Part shown: positions 8,603 to 18,026 of the stretch, piece by piece | How the letters are laid out: the number at the start of each line of letters is the position of its first letter | How positions within the stretch are numbered: position 1 is the stretch's first letter | Assembly (NCBI RefSeq): GCF_021739485.1 | Contig: NZ_JAJFNK010000026.1 | Coordinates: 1 to 64,000, forward strand | Direction: 5' to 3' | DNA from: Alicyclobacillus tolerans | GTDB taxonomy: Bacteria > Bacillota > Bacilli > Alicyclobacillales > Alicyclobacillaceae | Length of the DNA: 64,000 nucleotides | Program-made: the position numbers and the translations under genes | Notes under the pieces: model-generated | What the model was told of the DNA's origin: nothing | Seen by the model: only the letters and a program-made list of their open reading frames with translations | Databases searched by the model: none

Positions 8603-9289
8603 TTGAGAACGAGAAGACGAGCGACATCGTGGGTTATCTTTATAGTGATATTGATTGCCGCGTTGGTGGTACTCCTAGATCCTCCATTACGAACTCTATT
8701 CCTTCATATGTTTAGTTTAAAAACAATAAATGACCTACGGGCGTACGTTCGCTCGCTGGGGCCATGGGGACCGATTGCCTTAATCGCACTCATGGTCTTA
8801 CACAGTGTGACGTTTGTACCAGCAGAGGTAATCTCAATCAGTGATGTTGTCATATTTGGTCCTGTACTTGGTCTCGTATACGCCTGGATTGGTGCGATGT
8901 TAGGGGCATATCTATCATACTTTTTGGCCCGATGGTTTGGACGTCCCATTGTAAATCGATTTGTCCCTAAACGCCTCCTGGAACGGTTTGATACGTTTTT
9001 TGAAAGTGAGGGTTTGAAAGGTGTCTTCATTTTACGCTTAATTCCGCTGGTATCGTTCAATGCGTTGAATTATGCATCCGGTTTAACCAAAATGACGTTT
9101 TGGGATTTCACCTGGACAACGGGATTAGGCATATTACCAATGGAAATTCTCATATCCGTCCTCTACCAGAGCGCGGCCGGTGAGAAATATGCAGTGGTAG
9201 GGCTCACGATTGTTGGTATTGCTTTGCTTGTTGGACTGGTGCTTAGATCAAAGCTGCGAAAGAAATACAAAGGATCTGGAAAGGAATAG
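8603..9289 (+). CDS. TVP38/TMEM64 family membrane protein (DedA-like)
   Basis: This is a 228-residue polytopic membrane protein. A TTG start at 8603 opens with a short basic stretch and a first hydrophobic helix (about 8-26). The central VTT domain includes the proline-bearing segment FVPAEVIS, GPVLGLVYAWIGAMLGA, then FLARWFGR and LRLIPLVSFNALNYASGL, which are the hallmark blocks of the SNARE-associated/TVP38 family. Members are thought to move or scramble lipids, and their bacterial substrate is unclear. The C-terminus is very basic (RSKLRKKYKGSGK), consistent with the positive-inside rule. Confidence 0.8.
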   Translation: MRTRRRATSWVIFIVILIAALVVLLDPPLRTLFLHMFSLKTINDLRAYVRSLGPWGPIALIALMVLHSVTFVPAEVISISDVVIFGPVLGLVYAWIGAMLGAYLSYFLARWFGRPIVNRFVPKRLLERFDTFFESEGLKGVFILRLIPLVSFNALNYASGLTKMTFWDFTWTTGLGILPMEILISVLYQSAAGEKYAVVGLTIVGIALLVGLVLRSKLRKKYKGSGKE

Positions 9290-9603
9290 CCTGATAAGTC
9301 AAAACTACGTTAGCACGACTTTTGTGTCGCATCCTGAATTTACAGTACAAGTCATTCGCTACGGTGTTGTTGCGGTGGTCCATCGACCTGTCCTTGCATG
9401 TCAATGACAGTCTTATCCGGAACGACAGTGTCTGTAGGGATTGGTCTTTCAAAAGTCATATTGTTGACGGGTCTAATCATGGTACCAAATTGTATGCCTA
9501 TAACGCCCTGAGCCGTGCGTTGTCTTCTTGAAGAAAGTAGAGAAGATAACGTACGGCTCAGGTGGTCGTATTGATGTTGCTGATTGTGATAGATGTCTCA
9601 TGT
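9290..9603. other. Intergenic stretch holding only the long hairpin
   Basis: No supported gene was found in this convergent intergenic region. The hairpin at 9507-9562 is its only notable structure. Confidence 0.45.
9507..9562 (+). terminator. Long hairpin between convergent genes
   Basis: Two 21-nt arms (9507-9527 and 9542-9562) pair around a 14-nt loop. The two non-Watson-Crick positions are G-U wobbles when read as plus-strand RNA and A-C mismatches when read as minus-strand RNA. It lies between convergent genes but lacks a T-run, so it could be a structural element and not a classical terminator. Confidence 0.5.
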
Positions 9604-10317
9604 TCAGGTCGATGATGGATGACGGTCCCTTGGTGAGGCAGAAAAGTGCCCAAATATTGACCGTCCGCTTCGAGATGAACGCTGAACAAGCCATCCTATG
9701 AGACTTCCAAAAACGATGTGTGCAAGATACACCGTGACAGCAAATTTAGGACCAACGAGAGTACCAAAAAGACCTGCGCCAATCGCATTCACAACCGGGC
9801 TAAGTAAGAATCCCGTACCGAGGATGAGCCCGTAAATCGTTCCGACCCACCACTTACGTTTGCCAAACAGCAAAACGTAGACAACGCCGAAAACGGCACC
9901 GTTCCAGAAGTGATCGGCGTACCCAAGGAAAGTAGAGACTGTATCGGGCCCTTGCATTATTCGGCCCGTCATCAATACCCCCATCAGTGTAGGCAAATCG
10001 CCAGGCATGGAATGAAAGACCCGAAATCCGATAATCCGGACAGCCTCGAGTCCGATGGTACTAACTGAACCTACCCAAAACCCGGTCCATAAGCCTCCAC
10101 TGAGCCAGCGCCAATTACGCAATTTGGCGATGAAGTATACCAAGATCAGTATGACGATACCTGGGATCTTCACATCTTCAGCAAGCTGCTGGAAAGATGA
10201 GTATCCCGCTTCTGCGATAGCAAACAAAAGTGCTCCAGAAAATCCTGCCGCAGCGAGTGTGATGAGGGTGCAGAGGAACTCAATTGGAGTTCCTCTTGCT
10301 CGTATTGTTTGGTCCAT
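9604..10317 (-). CDS. Conserved polytopic membrane protein of unknown function
   Basis: This is a 237-residue protein with about six hydrophobic segments and short charged loops. A histidine-bearing YADHFWNGAVFGVVYVLLFGKRKWW segment lies in the middle. The last 25 residues are hydrophilic and rich in Arg, Ser and Pro. I recognise the general look of uncharacterised integral membrane proteins often found near metal or copper genes, but no specific family. Its ATG is 17 nt after the stop of the DUF302 lipoprotein gene and a TGAGGAG-type ribosome site sits in that gap, so the two form an operon. Confidence 0.6.
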   Translation of the reverse strand: MDQTIRARGTPIEFLCTLITLAAAGFSGALLFAIAEAGYSSFQQLAEDVKIPGIVILILVYFIAKLRNWRWLSGGLWTGFWVGSVSTIGLEAVRIIGFRVFHSMPGDLPTLMGVLMTGRIMQGPDTVSTFLGYADHFWNGAVFGVVYVLLFGKRKWWVGTIYGLILGTGFLLSPVVNAIGAGLFGTLVGPKFAVTVYLAHIVFGSLIGWLVQRSSRSGRSIFGHFSASPRDRHPSST

Positions 10318-10334
10318 GTCTCCTCACCCCTGGA

Positions 10335-11375
10335 TCAGCTCGTAGCTTGCTTGACAATCATGGACAGTTTCTTATCCATCATTGCACCTTTCATGCCTAA
10401 CTTCGAGTTGATTGTGCCAAGAAGTGTGGAAGGTTGATAGTATCCGACGTGGGTTTTACCATTGTTGTCGACCCACACATAAACTCTCATGGGTAGCTCA
10501 GTCCCCACGGCGGGATCCATTTGAAACATTTGCTTACCGACCACAGGATTACCGACAAAGAAGGATTCGGCGCCCTTTAGGTCTAAGCCTGTCGTCTTCA
10601 ATGCACCAGCTTGATTCAGGTTTCCAAGAATCATCATTCCGTTGTTTGCCACGGAATGTTTGAGCGCTGACACGGTTGAATCAAATGATTTGGTGGAAGC
10701 AGACTGAATGAACCGGATATTTTCCACACTTTGGCTACCTGAGGGCGAACTGACAGGTGTAGCTTTTGTCTGCTGAACGATCATTGACAACTTTTTGTCC
10801 ATCATTGCACCCTGTGTCCCCATTGGCGGATTGATTGCACCGAGGAGTGAAGAAGGTGTAAAGTATCCAATCTCTGTTTGCCCGCCATTATTGACCCAAA
10901 CGTAGACCTGCATGGGTAACTCAGCGCCAACCGCGGCATTCATCTGGAACAATTTCTTCCCAGACACGGGATTTCCAACAAAGAACGATTCCGCTCCTTT
11001 GAGTTGCAGCCCAGTTGTTTTAAGGGCACCCGCTTGATTGAGGTTTCCGAGTACCATCATTCCGTTACTGGATATGGAATGTTTCAGAGCCGATACTGTT
11101 GCGCTGAACGATTGCGATGATGTGTACGCCATGAACTGAGCGTTTAAGTTGGATTGGGGAGCAGCTTGTTGACCTGTCGTTGTTGCATTAGTAGTTGTCG
11201 CATTTGAAGTCGTGTTGTTTGTTGATGCTTGATTTCCTGAAGTGCCGGTTGTATTTGCCGTCTGACTATTTGTGTTGTTTGTGCCACATCCGACAACGGT
11301 GCCCAGAGCCAATGCAGCAGTAACTCCGAGTCCAGCCCATCTGACAGATCGCTTGGTCAAGTTCATTTTTATCAA
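10335..11375 (-). CDS. Lipoprotein with two tandem DUF302 domains
   Basis: This 346-residue protein has a signal peptide ending in a lipobox (ALGTVVGCGT, Cys about 30), so it should be anchored outside the cell membrane. A Ser/Thr/Asn/Gln-rich linker (about 33-75) leads to two similar repeats, roughly 85-195 and 220-340. Each has LKHS(I/V)..NGMM(V/I)LGNLNQAGALKTTGL, FFVGNPV and ELPM.VYVWV, which fits the DUF302 pattern. The repeats are close enough to indicate recent internal duplication. The function of DUF302 is not established. The long Asn/Thr linker is typical of cell-wall-spanning spacers. It leads an operon with the downstream membrane protein. Confidence 0.75.
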   Translation of the reverse strand: MIKMNLTKRSVRWAGLGVTAALALGTVVGCGTNNTNSQTANTTGTSGNQASTNNTTSNATTTNATTTGQQAAPQSNLNAQFMAYTSSQSFSATVSALKHSISSNGMMVLGNLNQAGALKTTGLQLKGAESFFVGNPVSGKKLFQMNAAVGAELPMQVYVWVNNGGQTEIGYFTPSSLLGAINPPMGTQGAMMDKKLSMIVQQTKATPVSSPSGSQSVENIRFIQSASTKSFDSTVSALKHSVANNGMMILGNLNQAGALKTTGLDLKGAESFFVGNPVVGKQMFQMDPAVGTELPMRVYVWVDNNGKTHVGYYQPSTLLGTINSKLGMKGAMMDKKLSMIVKQATS

Positions 11376-11575
11376 CCTCTCAAATCTTATAGTTTAGGTT
11401 AGTCCTGCCGATGCAGAAACAAGTGTATTGAACCTTACTAGGATTCAAGCGAGACATGAGTACACGGCATTTGACCTCCCTGAATTACACTCTGAAGGAT
11501 AGGCCAATTGGGAGAGGTGTTCTGTAATGCATCTAACATTGGGAACGACGTGGGGTGTTTAGGTGGGTGACATCC

Positions 11576-11604
11576 TTGACGTAAATACGGTACGGGGGTA
11601 TGGT
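11576..11604 (+). promoter_or_regulatory. csoR-copA promoter with overlapping CsoR-type operator
   Basis: TTGACG (11576-11581) and TATGGT (11599-11604) are separated by 17 bp. The spacer and -10 contain TACGGTACGGGGGTATGG (11586-11603), which resembles the G-rich inverted operator bound by CsoR at Bacillus copper promoters. An operator across the -10 box fits repression relieved by Cu(I). Confidence 0.6.
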
Positions 11605-11631
11605 TATTGAGAAAGTGAACGAGGTGATCAC

Positions 11632-11910
11632 ATGGTGTACAGATATTCATCCGATAAGGAAGCTCTACAGTCCAGATTGAAGCGAATAGAAGGCCAGGTT
11701 CGTGGGATTCAGAAGATGATCGAGGATGACCGATATTGTGTGGATATCTTGGTACAAATCGCGGCCATCAAAAGTGCAATAAATCAAGTTGGTCTAGTGC
11801 TCCTTGAGTCGCATACCAAAGGGTGTGTCGCTGAAGCAGTGACACATAATAACGGGGAAGCCAAAATTGACGAATTGATGGATGTGATTCGACAGTTCAC
11901 GAAGTCGTAA
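11632..11910 (+). CDS. csoR: CsoR family copper-sensing repressor
   Basis: This 92-residue all-helical protein of the CsoR/RcnR (DUF156) family has the cuprous-ion ligands Cys36, His61 and Cys65 (YCVDIL and LESHTKGC). It shares the family core RLKRIEGQVRGIQKMIEDDRYCVDIL. CsoR represses copper export genes and releases DNA when Cu(I) binds. The gene directly precedes copA by about 20 nt, and an operator-like G-rich palindrome lies 30 bp upstream, so it probably represses its own operon. The ATG has GAGGTGA upstream. Confidence 0.9.
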   Translation: MVYRYSSDKEALQSRLKRIEGQVRGIQKMIEDDRYCVDILVQIAAIKSAINQVGLVLLESHTKGCVAEAVTHNNGEAKIDELMDVIRQFTKS

Positions 11911-11929
11911 CTAGAAGGTGGTGTTTGTC

Positions 11930-14302
11930 GTGGGTGCTATCAAAGAACTCACGTTTCCGATAGAAGGCATGACCTGTGCCTCATGTGCTGCCCGGATTGA
12001 GAAAAATGTTTCAAAGCTGCCGGGTATTAAGGAAGCGAATGTAAACCTTGCTTCCGAGCGTCTTCGGGTCGTTTCCGATGGCGATGTGGCTTGGACAGAT
12101 GTTGTGGAACGAGTTGAAAAAACTGGATACAACGTTCCCACAAGAGAAATTGACCTTAGTGTTGAGGGTATGACCTGCGCATCCTGCGCCGCCCGTATTG
12201 AAAAAGTCGTCGGACGACTTGATGGAGTTAAATCCGCCACGGTGAATTTGGCTTCGGAAAAAGCGCACATTGTGTATGTTCCTGGCCTGGTGAAAGAGGA
12301 AGATCTGATTCGGGGCGTTGAGAAGGCCGGGTACTCTGCAAAATTGGTGTCGGCTACAGCAGCCGACGAAGAACAAAAACGTAAAGAGCGGGCCTATAAG
12401 CGGGCACTAATGACGTTTTGGTTTGGCGTAGTTCTTACACTTCCGCTTTTTGTTCAAATGATCTATATGCTTTTTGGCAACCCGCCCTTCATGCCAAATT
12501 GGGTTGGCTGGACTTTGGCCACGCCGGTTCAGTTTTATGTGGGATGGCGTTTTTATAAGGGGGCATATCACTCCCTCCGTGGCGGGGCTGCAAATATGGA
12601 CGTGTTGGTTTCGCTTGGCACATCGGTCGCTTATGTCTACAGCGTGTACCTTACGATTTTGGGGCGACCGGATGTGTACTTTGACAGCTCAGCGATGGTC
12701 GTAACGCTTATCTTTATGGGGAAGCTCCTTGAAGAGCGGGCCAAAGTAAAGTCCGGCTCGGCCATTGAAGCTTTGGCCAAGCTTGGAGCGAAGACCGCTC
12801 ACGTCCTGCGTGACGGTCAGGAGACAGATGTACCAGTGGAAGAACTTCGTATCGATGAGGTAGTTCGTGTTCGCCCTGGAGAGAAGATCCCAACGGATGG
12901 CGTCATTACTGAAGGCGATACGGCCGTAGACGAATCATTCCTCACAGGTGAGTCAATGCCAGTTTCAAAACATGTTGGGGATGCAGTCGTTGGGGCATCG
13001 GTCAACCAGACGAGCGCCTTTACGATGAAGGTTACTAAAGTCGGCACGGCAACGGCGCTTGCTCAGGTCATCCGGCTCGTGGATCAGGCTCAGGGTTCAA
13101 AGGCTCCTGTGCAGCGATTGGCCGACAAGATTGCCGGTATTTTTGTGCCCGTTGTACTGGGTATTGCACTTGTGACATTGCTTGCATGGGGATTCCTTGT
13201 GAATTGGCCCAACGCTATCCTGGCGGCCGTCGCAGTGCTCGTAATTGCTTGCCCATGCTCCCTTGGTCTTGCTACGCCGACGGCCATCATGGCGGGTACG
13301 GGACTCGGAGCTGAGTCAGGAATCTTGATCAAGAGCGGTGAGCACTTGGAGCAAGCGCACAAGTTGAATGCCGTGATTTTTGATAAGACAGGAACCATCA
13401 CATCTGGTAAACCCAAAGTCACAGATGTGTGGACAGCGAACGACGTAATGGAAGAAGAGCTTCTGAGGGCGGCCACAGCACTAGAGGCTCAGAGTGAACA
13501 CCCGCTAGGGGTTGCTGTTGTAAAGCATGCCGAAGAGCAGGGTATTCTTCCTGACGCAGCCACTGATGTTCACGCCGTTCCGGGAAAGGGAATCGACGGC
13601 GTGGTCTCAGGACGCACGATTCGAATCGGGAATCGCCGTTGGTTCATAGAAAATGGCGTCACTGAGTTTCCTGACGACGTAATGACCACCTTTGAAAACG
13701 CCGGAAAGACGGCGGTGATCGTTGCTGGTGACAACAAAGTTCTTGGCGTCATTGCAATCTCCGACACCATCAAGGATGGTGCTGCCGATACGGTGCGGAG
13801 GCTGAGGAACATGGGCATTGAGGTCTGGATGATTACCGGTGATAACGAACGCACGGCCACCGCAGTGTCCGAGGAGGTCGGAATCACAAATGTGATCGCA
13901 GGTGTTCTCCCGGCCGACAAGGCGGCAAAGGTTGAGGAATTTAAGCAAAGGGGCCTTCGTGTGGCAATGGTCGGTGATGGTATCAATGATGCTCCGGCCA
14001 TTGCAGCCGCAGACGTTGGTATCGCTATGGGGTCCGGAGCAGATGTCGCTCTCGAAGCGGCTGACATTGCTCTTATGAACGCAAAGACAGAGGGGGTTGT
14101 CAGTGCCATCCGGCTATCGCAAGCCACCATGCGCAAGATACGGCAGAATCTATTTTGGGCGTTCTTTTATAACCTCGTAGGGATCGGGCTGGCGGCGTTT
14201 GGGATTGTGAGTCCTGTTATTGCTGGTGCAGCCATGGCTCTGAGTTCTGTGAGTGTGGTATCGAATAGTTTGTTACTGAAACGCTTGAAGCTGGAGGACT
14301 AG
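11930..14302 (+). CDS. copA: Copper-exporting P1B-type ATPase CopA
   Basis: The preferred start is GTG 11930, spaced correctly after GAAGGTGGT; an upstream GTG at 11918 overlaps that site. The 790-residue protein has two N-terminal heavy-metal domains, each with [13 protein letters not shown], then eight predicted membrane helices. It carries the ion-binding [13 protein letters not shown] (CPC) in helix 6, the phosphorylation site [13 protein letters not shown] in the nucleotide domain and GDGINDAPA at the hinge. The length is usual for Gram-positive CopA. It pumps Cu(I) out of the cytoplasm using ATP and takes metal from the CopZ encoded next door. Confidence 0.95.
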   Translation: MGAIKELTFPIEGMTCASCAARIEKNVSKLPGIKEANVNLASERLRVVSDGDVAWTDVVERVEKTGYNVPTREIDLSVEGMTCASCAARIEKVVGRLDGVKSATVNLASEKAHIVYVPGLVKEEDLIRGVEKAGYSAKLVSATAADEEQKRKERAYKRALMTFWFGVVLTLPLFVQMIYMLFGNPPFMPNWVGWTLATPVQFYVGWRFYKGAYHSLRGGAANMDVLVSLGTSVAYVYSVYLTILGRPDVYFDSSAMVVTLIFMGKLLEERAKVKSGSAIEALAKLGAKTAHVLRDGQETDVPVEELRIDEVVRVRPGEKIPTDGVITEGDTAVDESFLTGESMPVSKHVGDAVVGASVNQTSAFTMKVTKVGTATALAQVIRLVDQAQGSKAPVQRLADKIAGIFVPVVLGIALVTLLAWGFLVNWPNAILAAVAVLVIACPCSLGLATPTAIMAGTGLGAESGILIKSGEHLEQAHKLNAVIFDKTGTITSGKPKVTDVWTANDVMEEELLRAATALEAQSEHPLGVAVVKHAEEQGILPDAATDVHAVPGKGIDGVVSGRTIRIGNRRWFIENGVTEFPDDVMTTFENAGKTAVIVAGDNKVLGVIAISDTIKDGAADTVRRLRNMGIEVWMITGDNERTATAVSEEVGITNVIAGVLPADKAAKVEEFKQRGLRVAMVGDGINDAPAIAAADVGIAMGSGADVALEAADIALMNAKTEGVVSAIRLSQATMRKIRQNLFWAFFYNLVGIGLAAFGIVSPVIAGAAMALSSVSVVSNSLLLKRLKLED

Positions 14303-14351
14303 GCATCCAGGCGGGCGGGTGGGGAGAAAAATACGAGGAGGTAATTGTGTG

Positions 14352-14558
14352 ATGACTACAACGACAATTGACATCAAAGGCATGACATGCGCAGGTTGCG
14401 TGAATTCTGTCACGAAAGCACTAAAAGGTATAGATGGTGTTCAGGACGCTAAGGTGAACCTGGAAAAAGGTCAGGCAACTGTAACTTTTGATGACGCAAA
14501 GGCACACGTGGATGCCCTCAAGCAGGCAGTAGAAGATGCCCGATATGACGTTGCGTAA
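14352..14558 (+). CDS. copZ: Copper chaperone CopZ
   Basis: This is a 68-residue heavy-metal-associated domain protein. GMTCAGCV holds the two copper-binding cysteines, and the rest fits the ferredoxin-like fold (VQDAKVNLEKGQATVTFDD). I place the start at ATG 14352 behind GAGGAGGTAAT; an upstream in-frame start at 14319 lacks a site. It delivers Cu(I) to CopA. It is 49 nt downstream of copA in the same direction. Confidence 0.9.
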   Translation: MTTTTIDIKGMTCAGCVNSVTKALKGIDGVQDAKVNLEKGQATVTFDDAKAHVDALKQAVEDARYDVA

Positions 14559-14677
14559 TAGCTATCAACAGAGACCGAAGGGATAGCAGACACCATGTTG
14601 TCTCTTCCGTTTGCAAACGCCTGCAATATTAGTGTGCCACAGGTATGAGTACCATTCAATGGATAGGAGGAGTAACG

Positions 14678-14932
14678 ATGTCGTCTAATCCGAGAGTCGT
14701 AGTCTACAGTTCACCAACGTGTTCGGACTGTAATGCCGGAAAGAAGTTTCTCACAGAACACAATATCGATTATGTCGATCACGATGTCAGCCAGCAATCG
14801 GAAGCAGACGCATTAAAGAAGCTTACTGGAAAGTCCATTGTGCCTACGTTCGTCATTAACGATAAAATCTTATATGGCTTTGCGGCCAGTCGCGAAGAAA
14901 TTGAAGGCCTGCTGCTCAAGAGCCGTTCGTGA
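14678..14932 (+). CDS. Glutaredoxin family protein
   Basis: This 84-residue thioredoxin-fold protein has CSDC near residue 12 (SSPTCSDCNAGKKFL) and the TVPTFV-like IVPTFVIND cis-proline segment, followed by YGFAA. ATG 14678 sits after AGGAGGAGTAACG. A small glutaredoxin between copZ and merA suggests repair of thiols exposed to copper or mercury, but this is inference from position. It resembles the NrdH/YruB-type single-domain glutaredoxins more than classical CPYC forms. Confidence 0.8.
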   Translation: MSSNPRVVVYSSPTCSDCNAGKKFLTEHNIDYVDHDVSQQSEADALKKLTGKSIVPTFVINDKILYGFAASREEIEGLLLKSRS

Positions 14933-14968
14933 CTGGTCCCTATGTGCTAAGAAAGGCGATGATGACTA

Positions 14969-16624
14969 ATGAGTGACAAAATTCACGTGAGACTTGCTGT
15001 TCACGGAATGACGTGTGCGGGGTGTGAAGATCATGTTCGAGAAGCGCTTCACAGCGTAGGAGCGGAGAATATAGAGACTAATTTTCGACGGGGTGAAGCC
15101 ACATTTGACATACATGATGAGACTTCTATCGAGACAGCGAAACATGCCATTGCTGAAACTGGGTATAAAGCCGGTGATGCGGAGGTGCTGAATCACCTGA
15201 AAGGCGAATCCACATCTAGCACGGGTCAATGTGACTATGACCTGCTTATCATTGGCTCGGGTGGAGCAGCATTCTCCGCAGCTATCCAGGCAGTTTCTTA
15301 TGGTGCGAAGGTAGGAATGATTGAACGAGGGACTATTGGCGGAACCTGTGTCAATATCGGCTGTGTTCCTTCGAAAACGCTGCTCCGTGCTGGGGAGATT
15401 AATCACAACGCACAGCGAAACCCATTTGCAGGACTGCAAACTAACGCTGGCCCGGTGGACCTGAAGACACTTGTCGCTGAGAAGGACAAACTTGTTGCCG
15501 GGTTGCGTCAGCACAAATATATAGACCTGATTGATGATTACGGATTCGAACTCCGTCAAGGAGAAGCTCGGTTCCTAGATGAAAATACAGTTGAAGTGAA
15601 TGGCGATCGAATTACCGCGCAGACCTTCCTCATTGCAACGGGTGCTTCTCCGGCGGTGCCAAACATTCCGGGTCTTGAAGACGTTGACTATTTAGTCAGC
15701 ACCACGGCGCTAGAGCTGCAGGAGGTTCCGCAACGTCTTGCGGTCATTGGTTCTGGCTATATAGCGATGGAACTGGGGCAGCTCTATCACAACCTTGGCG
15801 CAGAAGTGACACTCATGCAACGGAGTGAACGAGTACTCAAGCACTACGACCCTGAGATTTCGGAAGTCGTCAGCCAGGATTTAACGGAGCAGGGTATTCA
15901 TTTGATTACAGAAGCCACATTCAATCAGGTTGAGAAGGACGGATACATCAAGCGGGTCCACATTACGGTGAACGGCCAGGAACACGTTGTAGAGGCCGAA
16001 CAGCTTCTTGTAGCAACCGGACGCAGACCCAATGTGGATACATTGAACCTCAAAGCAGCCAACGTAAAAGTTGGAGAGCGCGGGGAGGTAGTGGTTGACG
16101 AATACCTGCGAACCACGAATCCACGGATTTATGCTGCTGGGGATGTAACGATGGGACCACAGTTTGTATATGTAGCAGCTCATGAGGGGTGGGTTGTCGC
16201 AGAAAATGCAGTCCGGGGATCAAACCGAAAGGTAGACTTGCAGCACGTTCCAGGTGTGACATTCACGAATCCCTCTATTGCTACTGTTGGCCTAACGGAA
16301 GAACAAGCCAAAGTTCAAGGATATGAAGTCATTACCTCCGTTCTAAGCCTCGACGCTGTGCCTCGAGCGCTCGTCAACCGAGAGACGACTGGTGTGTTCA
16401 AATTAGTGGCTGATGCGAAAACACGCAAATTGCTGGGAGCACATGTTGTTGCTGAAAATGCCGGAGATGTTATATATGCCGCAACTCTTGTTGTAAAGTT
16501 CGGTCTGACGATTGAGGATCTCAAGGAGACAATGGCACCTTACTTGACGATGGCAGAAGGAATCAAATTAGCCACATTGACGTTTGACAAGGATGTGTCC
16601 AAGTTGTCCTGTTGTGCGGGATGA
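14969..16624 (+). CDS. merA: Mercury(II) reductase with N-terminal heavy-metal domain
   Basis: This 551-residue flavoprotein begins with an HMA domain (GMTCAGC, 13-19). The FAD-binding [10 protein letters not shown] and redox-active [13 protein letters not shown] follow, then an NAD(P)H-binding [10 protein letters not shown], the second FAD segment RIYAAGDVT, and a C-terminal SCCAG with the paired cysteines (548-549) that hand Hg(II) to the active site. This full set is specific to MerA. It reduces Hg(II) to Hg(0) with NADPH. No merR, merT or merP is nearby; here it ends the csoR-copA-copZ-grx operon, an unusual regulatory context. Confidence 0.9.
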   Translation: MSDKIHVRLAVHGMTCAGCEDHVREALHSVGAENIETNFRRGEATFDIHDETSIETAKHAIAETGYKAGDAEVLNHLKGESTSSTGQCDYDLLIIGSGGAAFSAAIQAVSYGAKVGMIERGTIGGTCVNIGCVPSKTLLRAGEINHNAQRNPFAGLQTNAGPVDLKTLVAEKDKLVAGLRQHKYIDLIDDYGFELRQGEARFLDENTVEVNGDRITAQTFLIATGASPAVPNIPGLEDVDYLVSTTALELQEVPQRLAVIGSGYIAMELGQLYHNLGAEVTLMQRSERVLKHYDPEISEVVSQDLTEQGIHLITEATFNQVEKDGYIKRVHITVNGQEHVVEAEQLLVATGRRPNVDTLNLKAANVKVGERGEVVVDEYLRTTNPRIYAAGDVTMGPQFVYVAAHEGWVVAENAVRGSNRKVDLQHVPGVTFTNPSIATVGLTEEQAKVQGYEVITSVLSLDAVPRALVNRETTGVFKLVADAKTRKLLGAHVVAENAGDVIYAATLVVKFGLTIEDLKETMAPYLTMAEGIKLATLTFDKDVSKLSCCAG

Positions 16625-17244
16625 TGGCTCGACTCAGCGAGTCATAAACATCGCCTTTGAATCCAGTCCGAAGAGATTTTCTGAATCGTAAGCCAGATCT
16701 CTATCGACCTTCGTCAATGAGTTCTCGGTTTACGATGCTCTTCGTTCTTAAGGTTATGAGTCAGGCGGAAATAGTTATGAATCTTTATTTTGGGTTTTTA
16801 CATAACTCCACAACACTCCCCGATGTTGCGGCTAGATGCATGTAATTATCAGTCTGTGTCCACAAGCGTTAGTGCGTAGAGCACCCTCATAAAAACGAAT
16901 TCCGGCCCATTTAGCTACCTTCCTCATTGGCTTGAACAAATTTTCGACATGGCAAGAATTATGATGACAACTTGCCATCTTGTCGAATGAAGCAAGCCAA
17001 TGGTGATTCCCGATTCGTCGGTTTAAGTAATTTCACATGCATACGGCCAACTTCCAAAGGACGGTATGAACTTCGGCCCCTTTGGTCTCACAGGTAAAAG
17101 GTAACGTATTGTAGCGCTGCGGACAGCGATTCCTAAGCGTTCAAACGTCCTTTGCATACTTTCGTTCACCTCACGATGCTCTTATAGTGTGGCGAAAACA
17201 TCGATCGTAGTGAAAAGTATGTGATTCAAGGTATTTGTTGTTAA
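16625..17244. other. 620-bp stretch without a supported gene
   Basis: No frame here has a ribosome site or motif. The main structure is a long imperfect palindrome at 16925-17002. I see no clear terminator for the merA operon. Confidence 0.45.
16925..17002. repeat. Imperfect 78-bp palindrome
   Basis: CATTGGCTTG (16925-16934) pairs perfectly with CAAGCCAATG (16993-17002). Inside it, TCGACATGGCAAG (16944-16956) pairs with CTTGCCATCTTGTCGA (16971-16986) with a three-base bulge. The loop is 14 nt. It could be a small non-autonomous element end pair or an RNA structure. Confidence 0.55.
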
Positions 17245-17898
17245 CTAATCGACTAACAAGTCGAAGTTCTTATGAAACCCTTTCTTACCTTCCGCCGTAA
17301 CACGGATTGCCCGGTTAAATGGTCGCTTTTCGATCCACCCGAGTTCGGTAATTCGGTCCAACAATGCAGCCCCTAAGGCTCCACCGATGTGTGGCGTACG
17401 TTCGCTCCAATCCAAACATGGATGAATGAATTTGCGACGGCGGCGCCTCACCTTTGCAATGTCGATTCCAAAGTCAGTAAAGAACTTTAGCCCATGGTCG
17501 GTAAGGTTGTAGTCTTCGGCGGAACTGGCAATGTACCCTTTATCATGGAGAGCCTTCGCCAATTCTGTCCCGAGTTTCCCAGCAAGGTGGTCATAGCACG
17601 TACGTCCCTTCCTCAAAGACTGCTCTTCATCGGAGTCTCGAAGGGAGCGAACTTGCGACGGTGACGAGACGGCAATCAAAGATTCAATGGCATGTGCAAC
17701 ATTTGGATTTATTAATCGAAAGTAGCGGTATCTCCCCTGAACCTCTTTGGTAATGAGATTGCCTGACACCAATTTCGATAAGTGTGCACTGGCCGTCTGA
17801 GGTGTGATGTGAGCGTGGCGAGCAAGTTCTGTGGCAGTTTGTGGCCTGCCGTCCAAAAGACTGGTGAGCATGGCTGATCGAGACGGATCGGCAAGCAA
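17245..17898 (-). CDS. ArsR-type winged-helix transcriptional regulator
   Basis: This protein of at least 217 residues has an N-terminal ArsR/SmtB-like domain: LADPSRSAML, then TATELARHAHITPQTASAHLSKLVSGNLI as the recognition region and a GRYRYFRL wing. A longer C-terminal effector part follows with a VRRRRRKF basic stretch and WSERTPHIGGALGAAL. The TTG start at 17898 has no ribosome site. In frame upstream, a CTG at 17934 follows GGAGGGGG and would add ISRIAGL, which matches typical family N-termini. It is divergent from the EamA transporter gene, a usual layout for a regulator of its neighbour. The ligand is unknown. Confidence 0.75.
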   Translation of the reverse strand: MLADPSRSAMLTSLLDGRPQTATELARHAHITPQTASAHLSKLVSGNLITKEVQGRYRYFRLINPNVAHAIESLIAVSSPSQVRSLRDSDEEQSLRKGRTCYDHLAGKLGTELAKALHDKGYIASSAEDYNLTDHGLKFFTDFGIDIAKVRRRRRKFIHPCLDWSERTPHIGGALGAALLDRITELGWIEKRPFNRAIRVTAEGKKGFHKNFDLLVD

Positions 17899-18026
17899 GC
17901 CAGCAATTCGCGAGATGTCAGGTGTAAATGACAGGGTAGCCCCCTCCGTTCGTTACTATGGTAATCCATACTTCGATGATAGGCGAAATGATTTCGAGTT
18001 ACAATCATTGAGGGGGTGGGAACTCC

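Noticed and set aside
12011-14136. Several long minus-strand frames inside copA
   Set aside because: They are shadows of the copA reading frame, without ribosome sites or motifs.
16657-16845. 62-codon plus-strand frame after merA
   Set aside because: No ribosome site or recognisable sequence; kept as gene-free.
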